Assembly (NCBI GenBank): GCA_007129635.1
Contig: SKVE01000789.1
Location: 1-8,418 of the forward strand
From: Planctomycetaceae bacterium
GTDB lineage: Bacteria; Planctomycetota; Planctomycetia; Pirellulales; Pirellulaceae
Direction: 5' to 3'
Length of the DNA: 8,418 bases
The notes under the pieces are model-generated. The model ran no database searches and had not been told where the DNA came from. It saw only the letters and a list, made by a program, of their open reading frames with translations. The position numbers and the translations under genes are program-made. Shown piece after piece: positions 1-6,542 of the stretch (positions are counted from its first letter, which is position 1; every line of letters starts with the position of its first letter).

Positions 1-661
1 CACGACGGGATAGATGCCCCTGCCAGCCCGTGGCCAATCGATCGTGGTCCAGTGTTTTTCCCGTGGCTAACTGATAATCGACCATGCCAAAGTGGAACAG
101 GAACAGGTTGGCGTCGATACGGAAATTTCGACCCTTGATCCGGTGCATTCCTGATCCCCAAGTCAACGGACGCGTGGTGATGCACGGTTTGGTATAACGC
201 GACGATACGTGAGCGAACTGACGCTGAGCCAGGAATGGAAGACTGGGGTCCAAGGGATCTTCGGCGCGCAGATGCTGGCCTACGTCCAAACCTAAAGCCG
301 AAAGCGACGGTGGTAACCGCCGAGAACTAAGATAGCCGCGCAGATCGAGGTCCAATCGCGGGTCCACGACGATGAATTCATCCACGTCCGTGGCGATGGC
401 GATGTCGAAGTAGTGGTACAGACCGCTGGCAATCTTCGACATGACACGCGCTCGACGCCGCATCGCGGGAACTCGCTCCAGTGGCTGATGCGGCAGACGC
501 AATAGGTTCACCCCTTGAACGTTCTCGGGCGGTTGCTGGTCGTGCCCGTCCAGAATGACAAACAGGTTCTCTCGACCCAAGGCCCCTCCATAGTGCTCGA
601 TCCACTTCGATAGGAAGATTTGGTCGTTGCGAACGGTCGTCAAGGCACAGATGCGTTTCAT
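1..661 (-). CDS. Family-2-type glycosyltransferase, C-terminus cut by window edge
   Basis: Translating the minus strand from the ATG at 661 gives 220 uninterrupted residues that continue past position 1. The start, MKRICALTTVRND, is the typical first strand and nucleotide-sugar loop of GT-A glycosyltransferases of the Glyco_tranf_2_4 kind. It is followed by a WIEHY helix (20-24) and a VILDG strand (35-39). The TDVDEF motif at residues 91-96 supplies the metal-binding DxD (D92, D94). A later stretch (about 175-200) with GMHRIKG and LFLFHFGMVDY resembles the distal acceptor-side region of this family. The likely role is transfer of a sugar to a surface glycan or exopolysaccharide in the cytoplasm; the substrate cannot be read. 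The frame stays open upstream, and an ATG at 730 would add 23 residues. The 661 start is preferred because it fits the family N-terminus and because third-position GC drops upstream of it. No clear Shine-Dalgarno precedes either start. Confidence 0.72.
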   Translation of the reverse strand, partial: MKRICALTTVRNDQIFLSKWIEHYGGALGRENLFVILDGHDQQPPENVQGVNLLRLPHQPLERVPAMRRRARVMSKIASGLYHYFDIAIATDVDEFIVVDPRLDLDLRGYLSSRRLPPSLSALGLDVGQHLRAEDPLDPSLPFLAQRQFAHVSSRYTKPCITTRPLTWGSGMHRIKGRNFRIDANLFLFHFGMVDYQLATGKTLDHDRLATGWQGHLSRR

Positions 662-986
662 TTCGTCGGGATCATCCCACGCACGAATAGGAACTGGTCG
701 ATCAAAAACGGTGCGGAAGTGTAATGTCATCGGCGTTTTCGTGAAACCCCATTTGACTACCACTGCCAACACCCCACAAAAGGGCACTTTTAAGGTCGCC
801 TCGGGCAAGGTGCAAGTGCAAGGAATCGATCTGGAAGCATCTTGATAGGACGGAAGGCATTGGGTCGGTTGCCCCATCGTTTCAGGGCTTGAGTCACCGC
901 ACGACTTCGCAGACAATGACGGCTCGCTACGGCAGTCTCCTCGCCTGGAAATACCCTTTGAAGTGAACACCCCCAACCGACCATCA
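662..986. other. Divergent intergenic region
   Basis: This is the 325-nt space between the minus-strand glycosyltransferase and the plus-strand zinc-ribbon gene, so it should carry promoters for both. No convincing -35/-10 pair stands out. The only symmetric element noted is a short inverted repeat, AAAAG-ggca-CTTTT (778-791), which is weak and could be chance. The frame of the glycosyltransferase remains open through much of the region but with lower third-position GC, so it is treated as non-coding. No RNA gene was recognised. Confidence 0.5.
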
Positions 987-2237
987 ATGCGAATCACTTG
1001 CCCCAGTTGCGGGGGCAAGGTCAAATTGCCTCCTTATCTGGCCGGGCAACGGTGTGGCTGTCCACGTTGCGGGGCAGAAATCGTCGTGCCAGGACCGGAC
1101 AACACGTCGGCAGTCGAGACGCCTCGGGCGACAGCGGCTAGTCATGCTAGCGTAGCGGCTGAGGCACCAGCGGCTGAGGCACCAGCGCGTGCGACGGCCA
1201 AACGACCGGTCATGTCGTACGAAGACGTATACGGCATCTCGTGCCAGGTCTGCCAGACTCGGTTGCACGTGCGGCCTGACCAGGCCGGGACATCGATCAA
1301 GTGCCCCGATTGTTTCTCCCAGGTGCCGGTCCCGCCACCTCCGAAACGCAGGCAGCTACCGCGAGCGGCCCGATCGGCGGCTCAGGATGATCCCTCGGTC
1401 GCCGGTCCGACTGGCGTCCAGACGGAAACTCAAAAGATGCTGGAAAAAGCGCGAGCCGAACTGGAACGAGCCGAAGCGGAAGAGCGGGAGGAATCGCCCG
1501 ACCGATTCACCGAGGGGCTGTTCGAGTTTTTGATCGATGTGCGATCGGCCGTCTGGCTGGCAGTGCTAGCATGCTGGTTCTCGGTGGCTATGTTGCTGAC
1601 GCGATGGGCGATGTCTTTCCAGATTCACGAAGAAGGGCAGGCGTCGCTCAGCCAGACGCTCAGTCTGATCGTCGGGCTGTTCGCTGTCGGGTTGCTGCTG
1701 AGTTTCCTGGTGGCGACCGCCGCTTGGGGCTGGGCACTGGTCCGCGATACGTCCGAGGGTTTGCGAAAGATCGCTCGCTGGCCCGACGTGAACGTGCTGG
1801 CCTGGGATCGCGATCTGCGCTATGTGCTTGCCGCTGGCATCGTGGCGGGCTTCCCCGGCGCCATGGTCGGCATCCTGTTGGGCTGGATCGCGATCAAGGG
1901 GCTGATGCTGTACACGGCGGCTGCGACGTTCACCGCCCTGTTTCCGCTGGTATTGTTGTCGATGCGGCAGGCGGATTCTGTGCTGGTTCCTTTCTCCGAA
2001 GGTGCTTGGGGCAGCATTGCGGAGCATCCTGCTCCATGGAACCTGACCTACTTGATGACGATTGTTCTGGTCATCCTGGGTCTGTTTGGAACCGTTACGA
2101 CGATCCAGCACGGCGGACTGTTGGGACTGGCCGGCGCGCTGCTGACGGCCTTCTGCATGGCACTGTATTTTCGCACGGTCGGACGCCTGTTCGGCCATCT
2201 GGACGATCAACCTTTGGAACCTCGCCCCGCGCGCTAA
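987..2237 (+). CDS. Double zinc-ribbon multi-pass membrane protein, function unknown
   Basis: The product is 416 residues from the ATG at 987. Two zinc ribbons sit at the N-terminus: CPSC...CPRC (C5, C8, C25, C28) and CQVC...CPDC (C86, C89, C106, C109). They are joined by an Ala/Glu/Pro-rich linker containing AAEAP twice (57-66). A proline-rich stretch (PPPPKRR) and a charged, probably coiled-coil segment (about 147-170) come next. About six hydrophobic segments then follow, near 187-207, 225-252, 277-306, 307-326, 355-373 and 378-399. This arrangement is common in planctomycete proteins of unknown function; the ribbons would lie in the cytoplasm and could bind nucleic acid or protein. An in-frame GTG at 963 would add eight residues, but ATG 987 puts the usual MRI-CPSCGG opening at the N-terminus. 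Neither start has a visible Shine-Dalgarno. No enzymatic motif was found. The coding call is strong; the function is unassigned. Confidence 0.85.
   Translation: MRITCPSCGGKVKLPPYLAGQRCGCPRCGAEIVVPGPDNTSAVETPRATAASHASVAAEAPAAEAPARATAKRPVMSYEDVYGISCQVCQTRLHVRPDQAGTSIKCPDCFSQVPVPPPPKRRQLPRAARSAAQDDPSVAGPTGVQTETQKMLEKARAELERAEAEEREESPDRFTEGLFEFLIDVRSAVWLAVLACWFSVAMLLTRWAMSFQIHEEGQASLSQTLSLIVGLFAVGLLLSFLVATAAWGWALVRDTSEGLRKIARWPDVNVLAWDRDLRYVLAAGIVAGFPGAMVGILLGWIAIKGLMLYTAAATFTALFPLVLLSMRQADSVLVPFSEGAWGSIAEHPAPWNLTYLMTIVLVILGLFGTVTTIQHGGLLGLAGALLTAFCMALYFRTVGRLFGHLDDQPLEPRPAR
1155..1184 (+). repeat. 15-bp direct repeat, two perfect copies, in the zinc-ribbon linker
   Basis: The unit GCGGCTGAGGCACCA occurs at 1155-1169 and again at 1170-1184, followed by a further GCG. 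It is in frame and encodes AAEAP twice, in the flexible linker between the two zinc ribbons. It looks like a recent slippage duplication in a region under little structural constraint. Confidence 0.85.
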
Positions 2238-2287
2238 CACCGGATCGTTCTTGTCGGAACGAGAATCAGCATCCCAAAGAGTCAAAA

Positions 2288-2323
2288 ACCTGGCGAAGAT
2301 CCCACAAACCGAACACGCCAGGT
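2288..2323 (+). terminator. Possible terminator hairpin after the zinc-ribbon gene
   Basis: A perfect 8-bp inverted repeat, ACCTGGCG (2288-2295) and CGCCAGGT (2316-2323), encloses a 20-nt loop about 50 nt after the stop codon. A short TTTT run follows at 2332-2335. The large loop and the 8-nt gap before the T run make it a poor intrinsic terminator. It could also be a 3' stability stem or chance. Confidence 0.3.
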
Positions 2324-2422
2324 CAGCCCCATTTTCTGACAAAGCCCGGTAGATTCCGCCCTAACCCTACCACCGGACTGGTCCCGCTCGACCTCCGGAA
2401 AGCGGCTGAAGGACTTTGCCTA

Positions 2423-2455
2423 TTCCGAACTCTGGATAACATAGGTTATATTAAC
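2423..2455 (+). promoter_or_regulatory. AT-rich patch with overlapping inverted repeats, possible promoter/operator
   Basis: Within otherwise GC-rich DNA, ATAAC-atag-GTTAT (2436-2449) overlaps GTTA-tat-TAAC (2445-2455). A TATATT at 2447-2452 could be a -10 hexamer. The best -35 candidate, TTCCGA at 2423-2428, is 18 nt upstream and matches the TTGACA consensus poorly. Its position about 85 nt before the protease start suits a promoter with an overlapping operator, but this rests on composition and symmetry only. Confidence 0.25.
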
Positions 2456-2538
2456 GCTGGTTTCGCAGCGTGCGTGGAGCTCGAATACATTGTCGTCTAT
2501 TTATCGAGAACAATCGACCCATTTTGAAGGTAGCTTGA

Positions 2539-5500
2539 ATGCCTGATCTTCCCCGTAAAATCTTCGTACCTGTCCTCGTGTTGCTGCTTGTCTGCACGCA
2601 CGCCAACGCCCAGACTCGCTCGACATCCGATGGCAAGCAGGCTCTGACGGGTCTGCCCGACCAAACGATGTTGATCGAGGTCAAAGATGCTCGCAAAGCG
2701 GCCGAATTGGTGAAAAAAGCGGGTGGCCAGGTTGACTATGATCCCAATCTGGGGGTCGGGCACGACATTCGCTTTTTGGTGGTGACTTTGCCTGGCGAGA
2801 AAATTGTCGATCGCAAGTTCCTCGAGTCCCTGGAGCTGACGTCCGGCGTCTCGTCCTTTACGGACGATTGTGGCTGCGACGAACGGGAACTGCCGGAAGA
2901 TGGCGAATTGCGTTTCGATTCGTTGTTCGTCCCGATCGAAGACATCAAGTTACCTGAACTCCGCGAACGCGCCGACGGCCAGGCGCTGGGCAAGGGAACG
3001 TTGGTTGCCGTGATCGACACGGGGGTCGACGCCAGTCACCCCGCGTTCCAGAACCGGGTCGTGTTCTGGTCCGATGCCACTCGCGAAGGTCGAATTTCCC
3101 TGGAGAAGTTGCGCGTGATCGAAGGCAAGGTGCGTTTCGAGGACAAGGATTTGACGGTTCCGAAACGGATTGCTGAAAACAAGGAGATCTTCGTCGGGGT
3201 CTTTGACGAAACGGCGATGGGAGTTCAGGTCAGCGATGCGGCCAAGACGGCCGAGCGGCAAGGCTTGGACTTCAACCGCAACGATTCGGTCAAAGATCGC
3301 TTCCTGGTGATGATCGGTCGCGATTCGCAGGAGCAATCCGCCAAGCCCAAGGCAAAGCCGACGGACGCTGCTGACGAAGAGCCGGAAGCGACCGACGAGG
3401 AAGAAGCGACCGAATCCGAATCGGAGAATCCATCCGACGACGGGTCCGAGCAAGACGACCAAGACGATGATCCGCCCGCCGAAGACCCGGCGGAGCAGGA
3501 GTCGTCCGAAGATCCACCGGCGAAATCCAAGCCGGCCAACGACGCCAAGCCTTCGCCGCGATGGATCGCTTTCTTCGATACCGATGGCGATGGACAGATC
3601 AAAGATCAAGAGGCGGAACGGGCCATCTTGGACTTTAATACCGCCAGGAAGAAACAACGCGATGGACAGGAGATCGCCGATGCCGACATGGTCGTCTTCC
3701 CGTCTCGTACCAAGACGATCGCGTATCCGCTGCTGTTCGAAGCCGACAGCAAAGGCGAGGTAAAACATGCCACGCTGGGTGTCGATTTCCGGTCGCATGG
3801 GACGCATGTAGCGGGCATTATCGCTGGCGATGATGCCGAGATCCGCGGCGCTGCACCACAGGCGGAGATCATGGCGATCAAGACCTGCAGCGGCTTTTCC
3901 TGTCCCAACGCTGCCATCCTACGCGGGCTGCTGGACGCCTTTTTCAATCCCCAGGAATACGTACCGGACGTGGTGAATATCTCGTTGGGCAGCCAGGAAG
4001 GTTACGAGAAAACGGCCATCAACCTGCTGATCCAAGACTTGAGCGCCAAGTTTGGTACGGTGTTCTGCATCTCGGCCAGCAACGGAGGCTCCGGGTACCG
4101 GACGATCAATCATCTGGGCTCGCTCAGCCCCGCGATCCTGGTCGGCGCACACGTTTCGAAGCAGACTTTGATGCGGCACTATCGCCTGCAAGACGGCGTG
4201 GAGGTTCCCGAGCACGGCTTGTTGCATTTCAGCTCGGTCGGTCCTTCCTACACCGGCCAGTTGCGGCCCAATCTGGTCGCTCCCGGTTCGGCGCTGTCCG
4301 CCACACCGATGATCGAAAGCGGTTCGGCCATGCTGAACGGCACCAGCATGTCGGCGCCGATTACCGCCGGAGCCGTCGCCGCATTGCTGTCGTACGTGCG
4401 TTCCGACGAGCATTACGCCGCGTTGGAAAAATGGCGTGAGGAGAAGATCCAATCGGTGCGCGATAAATCGGCCACGGGACGCGGATCGCTGACCTCGCTG
4501 CCGCTGGCCGTCCGCACCGCCTTGGAGGATACGGCCGAGGCGATGCCTGATTTCACGATCGCTCAGCAGGGACACGGCCTGTTGAACATCGATGCTGCCT
4601 ACGATCGGCTGGTGGAACTGGCAGCCCAGGTCAACGAACACCGATTTCGGTTCACCGAATTTAAGATCAACGACAATTCCGAATCTCGCCGGTTGTACGA
4701 CCGTTCGAACAACATCCCGCCGGTCAAGCAGGTCGTGTTGACGTTGGACGAGGACGGCGAACTGCTGGAATCGACCCGACTGCGGTTGAGGAACGCCGCG
4801 ACGTTGGTGCGACTGGAACGCGTCCAGATCCAGCACATCGACGGGACGGTCGAGCAGTTGGACGAGGATGTCGAACTGCCCTTCTCCGTGGCCGTTCCCG
4901 GCAAAGAAGGCCAGCAGGGCCGCAGCCTGGTGCTGGTGCTGTCCAATCCGGCCAATCGAGGCTCGTTTCTCAGCGTGCGGCGTTTGGACCAGATGGAAAC
5001 CGGCAAGACCTACATCGCCCAATACAATGTCTACCAACACGATCAGCGTCTGCTGACCGTGTTGGATGTCGTCCATCGACCGATCGAACTGTCAGACCTG
5101 GAGACCGAAGTGAATCTGCCGGGTATCGACGTGAATTCGTCGCGACGAGTCGCCACTTATACGAATCGCGACCAGCCGATCGCAGCTCGCGCGTTCCATC
5201 GTTATCCGGTAGCGATCACCCAGCGTGATTCGATGCTGAGCGTCGAGCTGGGTTTTGGTCGGGACCAGAACGGGCTGATCATGGTGCAGATCTATGATCC
5301 GGACGGTTTCCTGATACGATCGAGCAGCATCCGCAAATCGCCTCAGTTGCCTAGCGAGCAACGAACCTCGCAAACGGTGGTGCCGACGCGAGACAAGGAA
5401 GGGATCTGGGAGGTGACCGTCAGCACCTACTCGGGCAGTTGGGTGGGCCAGTCCGGTTATGATCTGCTGATCGAAGCCTTACGATTCGTTCCGTCCGTCG

Positions 5501-6342
5501 ACGAACTGACGCTGGGCACGAAGATGGCGGGCACCAGCGCTGGTCCCAACGAAAAACTCGTTTCCCTGATGAATTCTTCGCGACAGGTCAAATCGGTGAC
5601 GTTGAACTGGAGGCAGACGGAACGCATCGCGCCACTCAAGCCATTCGGCATCATTCCCAACCACCGGACCTTCAAGCAGGTTGCCTTACCCGAATGGAAC
5701 GAGCGGCAGGGTGGCTCGAAAAACACGACGGTGATCCTGGAATTGGATGGGACCAGCGGCATCAACCGGGCGGTGCAGGGCCGGATCGATCACCGTTTGT
5801 ACCGCAAGACCTCGGATGGCAAATTCGAACAGGCGCACCAAGCCGAGCGGGCGGGATCCAGCGCGGGACGCAAGGTTTTCCGAAACATCCCGCGCCCCGA
5901 ATCCGGACGCAGCAGCGAACCGCTGTACGCGGCGATGGAAGTATTCTCCATCGCCTCGCGCTCCGCCGCGCTCAGCCAATTCATCGACCATGTCAATATG
6001 TTGGTCGTCTATCCCGACATCTCGGTCCGCTTCAAAGAACCGCTGCACGCCAGTTCTATCTCCAGCGACTCCACCGACAGCGTCAAGCTGGTGCGGGTAC
6101 GAGCGCCGGAAGAGGTGCTGGACGAGACCACTCGACCAACCACTCGCAGCTCGAAAGCCACGCTCAAGGTCGAAACGGGCGATCCACGCGTCCCGGAAAT
6201 CTCGGTCGAACTGCCCATCACGCTGGCCGACAAGCCATCGACCAATACCAACCGAGCCGTCGAACGAGCTCGGTCGACGCTGGAAATCAGGACCGATCAC
6301 CCGAACATTTCGATCAACCTGCCGGTCGTGATCCAACAATAG
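2539..6342 (+). CDS. Exported S8 serine protease, tripeptidyl-peptidase II-like
   Basis: The protein is 1267 residues. A signal peptide covers about 1-25 (PRK, a Leu/Val core, then ANA before Q), so export is expected. Residues about 35-110 look like a small alpha/beta propeptide. The catalytic set is D160 (VIDTGVD), H420 (SHGTHVAG), oxyanion-hole N515 (SASNGG) and S603 (NGTSMSAP). The Asp-His distance of 260 residues is far above the roughly 32 of subtilisin but close to the 220 I recall for human TPPII (D44, H264, S449); the His-Ser spacing of 183 also agrees. VGAHVS, SSVGPS, MLNGTSMSAP and GHGLLNID resemble TPPII motifs. The insertion holds an acidic linker (about 269-335) and an EF-hand-type loop (347-358). 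Residues about 690-1267 are beta-rich; 880-985 resembles a beta-sandwich, and the tail has two similar strands (1208-1227, 1247-1265). Cysteines C111/C113 and C450/C455 could pair after export. The natural substrate and any tripeptidyl activity are unproven. Confidence 0.9.
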   Translation: MPDLPRKIFVPVLVLLLVCTHANAQTRSTSDGKQALTGLPDQTMLIEVKDARKAAELVKKAGGQVDYDPNLGVGHDIRFLVVTLPGEKIVDRKFLESLELTSGVSSFTDDCGCDERELPEDGELRFDSLFVPIEDIKLPELRERADGQALGKGTLVAVIDTGVDASHPAFQNRVVFWSDATREGRISLEKLRVIEGKVRFEDKDLTVPKRIAENKEIFVGVFDETAMGVQVSDAAKTAERQGLDFNRNDSVKDRFLVMIGRDSQEQSAKPKAKPTDAADEEPEATDEEEATESESENPSDDGSEQDDQDDDPPAEDPAEQESSEDPPAKSKPANDAKPSPRWIAFFDTDGDGQIKDQEAERAILDFNTARKKQRDGQEIADADMVVFPSRTKTIAYPLLFEADSKGEVKHATLGVDFRSHGTHVAGIIAGDDAEIRGAAPQAEIMAIKTCSGFSCPNAAILRGLLDAFFNPQEYVPDVVNISLGSQEGYEKTAINLLIQDLSAKFGTVFCISASNGGSGYRTINHLGSLSPAILVGAHVSKQTLMRHYRLQDGVEVPEHGLLHFSSVGPSYTGQLRPNLVAPGSALSATPMIESGSAMLNGTSMSAPITAGAVAALLSYVRSDEHYAALEKWREEKIQSVRDKSATGRGSLTSLPLAVRTALEDTAEAMPDFTIAQQGHGLLNIDAAYDRLVELAAQVNEHRFRFTEFKINDNSESRRLYDRSNNIPPVKQVVLTLDEDGELLESTRLRLRNAATLVRLERVQIQHIDGTVEQLDEDVELPFSVAVPGKEGQQGRSLVLVLSNPANRGSFLSVRRLDQMETGKTYIAQYNVYQHDQRLLTVLDVVHRPIELSDLETEVNLPGIDVNSSRRVATYTNRDQPIAARAFHRYPVAITQRDSMLSVELGFGRDQNGLIMVQIYDPDGFLIRSSSIRKSPQLPSEQRTSQTVVPTRDKEGIWEVTVSTYSGSWVGQSGYDLLIEALRFVPSVDELTLGTKMAGTSAGPNEKLVSLMNSSRQVKSVTLNWRQTERIAPLKPFGIIPNHRTFKQVALPEWNERQGGSKNTTVILELDGTSGINRAVQGRIDHRLYRKTSDGKFEQAHQAERAGSSAGRKVFRNIPRPESGRSSEPLYAAMEVFSIASRSAALSQFIDHVNMLVVYPDISVRFKEPLHASSISSDSTDSVKLVRVRAPEEVLDETTRPTTRSSKATLKVETGDPRVPEISVELPITLADKPSTNTNRAVERARSTLEIRTDHPNISINLPVVIQQ

Positions 6343-6452
6343 CTCGAAAGGTGTGTGCAAAGTTTTCGCAGACAGCGACCCTGGATCGGCCAATCGGTGC
6401 ATAGCAAAAGGCCGAGAAGACCGTCCATCCCGTGCTAAGCATCTTTGGCACG

Positions 6453-6503
6453 CCGATTGCAACCCATCCGCTTGCGACAAGCTTGCGTGGGACAAGCAAT
6501 CGG
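6453..6503 (+). promoter_or_regulatory. Nested hairpin in the 5' leader of the LTxxQ-efflux operon
   Basis: Three nested helices can be read directly. The outer one is CCGATTGC (6453-6460) with GCAATCGG (6496-6503), 8 bp. The middle one is CCCA (6463-6466) with TGGG (6488-6491), 4 bp. The inner one is GCTTG (6470-6474) with CAAGC (6478-6482), 5 bp closing a CGA triloop. Small internal loops separate them. A second copy of CAAGC (6493-6497) and of GCTTG (6481-6485) allows an alternative pairing that would disrupt the outer stem. It ends 24 nt before the Shine-Dalgarno of the downstream gene, so as RNA it could affect translation or stability; as DNA it could be an operator. Confidence 0.4.
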
Positions 6504-6527
6504 ATCAGCCAAGACGTTTTCGAGCAG

Positions 6528-6534
6528 AAGGGAG
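6528..6534 (+). promoter_or_regulatory. Ribosome-binding site of the LTxxQ gene
   Basis: AAGGGAG lies 8 nt before ATG 6543, a near-ideal Shine-Dalgarno and the clearest one in the window. It decides the start at 6543 over the in-frame GTG at 6432. Confidence 0.75.
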
Positions 6535-6542
6535 AGAGGATC

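Larger units (their letters stand above)
2238..2538. other. Intergenic region upstream of the TPPII-like protease
   Basis: This 301-nt gap lies between two plus-strand genes. Its left part has two hairpins: a 6-bp stem TCGTTC/GAACGA at 2245-2262, and the stronger 8-bp one listed separately. A weak GGTAG/CTACC pairing is at 2348-2371. Its right part, from about 2415, is visibly more AT-rich and holds the inverted-repeat patch listed separately. The last bases carry GAAGG (2526-2530), eight nt before the protease ATG, a partial Shine-Dalgarno. No small gene with a credible start and composition was found. Confidence 0.5.
6343..6542. other. Leader/intergenic region before the LTxxQ gene
   Basis: These 200 nt separate the protease stop from the ATG of the small secreted protein. 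The first half has no evident motif. The second half contains the nested hairpin at 6453-6503 and then a strong ribosome-binding site. No T-rich tract follows the hairpin directly; the nearest TTTT is about 14 nt on. An intrinsic terminator is therefore not supported. In-frame GTG 6432 would translate much of this region, but that start is rejected. Confidence 0.5.

Noticed and set aside
627..845. Plus-strand 72-residue frame in the divergent region
   Set aside because: It overlaps the start of the glycosyltransferase, has no ribosome-binding site and no recognisable motif.
2245..2262. 6-bp hairpin TCGTTC/GAACGA just after the zinc-ribbon stop as a terminator
   Set aside because: The stem is short and only half GC, and no T tract follows; chance is likely.
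1571..2527. Plus-strand 318-residue open frame overlapping the zinc-ribbon gene and running to 2527
   Set aside because: It is out of frame with a well-supported coding region, has no family motif, and its tail is just the open intergenic stretch.
2950..3807. Minus-strand 285-residue open frame antisense to the protease
   Set aside because: It is the complement of the acidic Asp/Glu-rich coding stretch and catalytic domain; its Leu/Gly/Arg-rich sequence follows from codon bias and shows no domain.
3919..5076. Minus-strand 385-residue open frame
   Set aside because: It lies wholly antisense to the S8 domain, which has intact catalytic motifs; its Gln/His/Arg-rich composition is typical of a shadow frame in GC-rich DNA.
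5694..6404. Plus-strand 236-residue frame in the 3' part of the protease, extending past its stop
   Set aside because: Considered as a sign of a frameshift or overlapping gene, but the protease frame continues coherently to its own stop with conserved-looking beta motifs; the alternative frame is Arg/Gln-rich and featureless.
6432..6542. GTG start giving a 37-residue N-terminal extension of the LTxxQ protein
   Set aside because: It would bury the signal peptide inside the protein and ignore the strong AAGGGAG site before ATG 6543; it would also translate through the nested hairpin.
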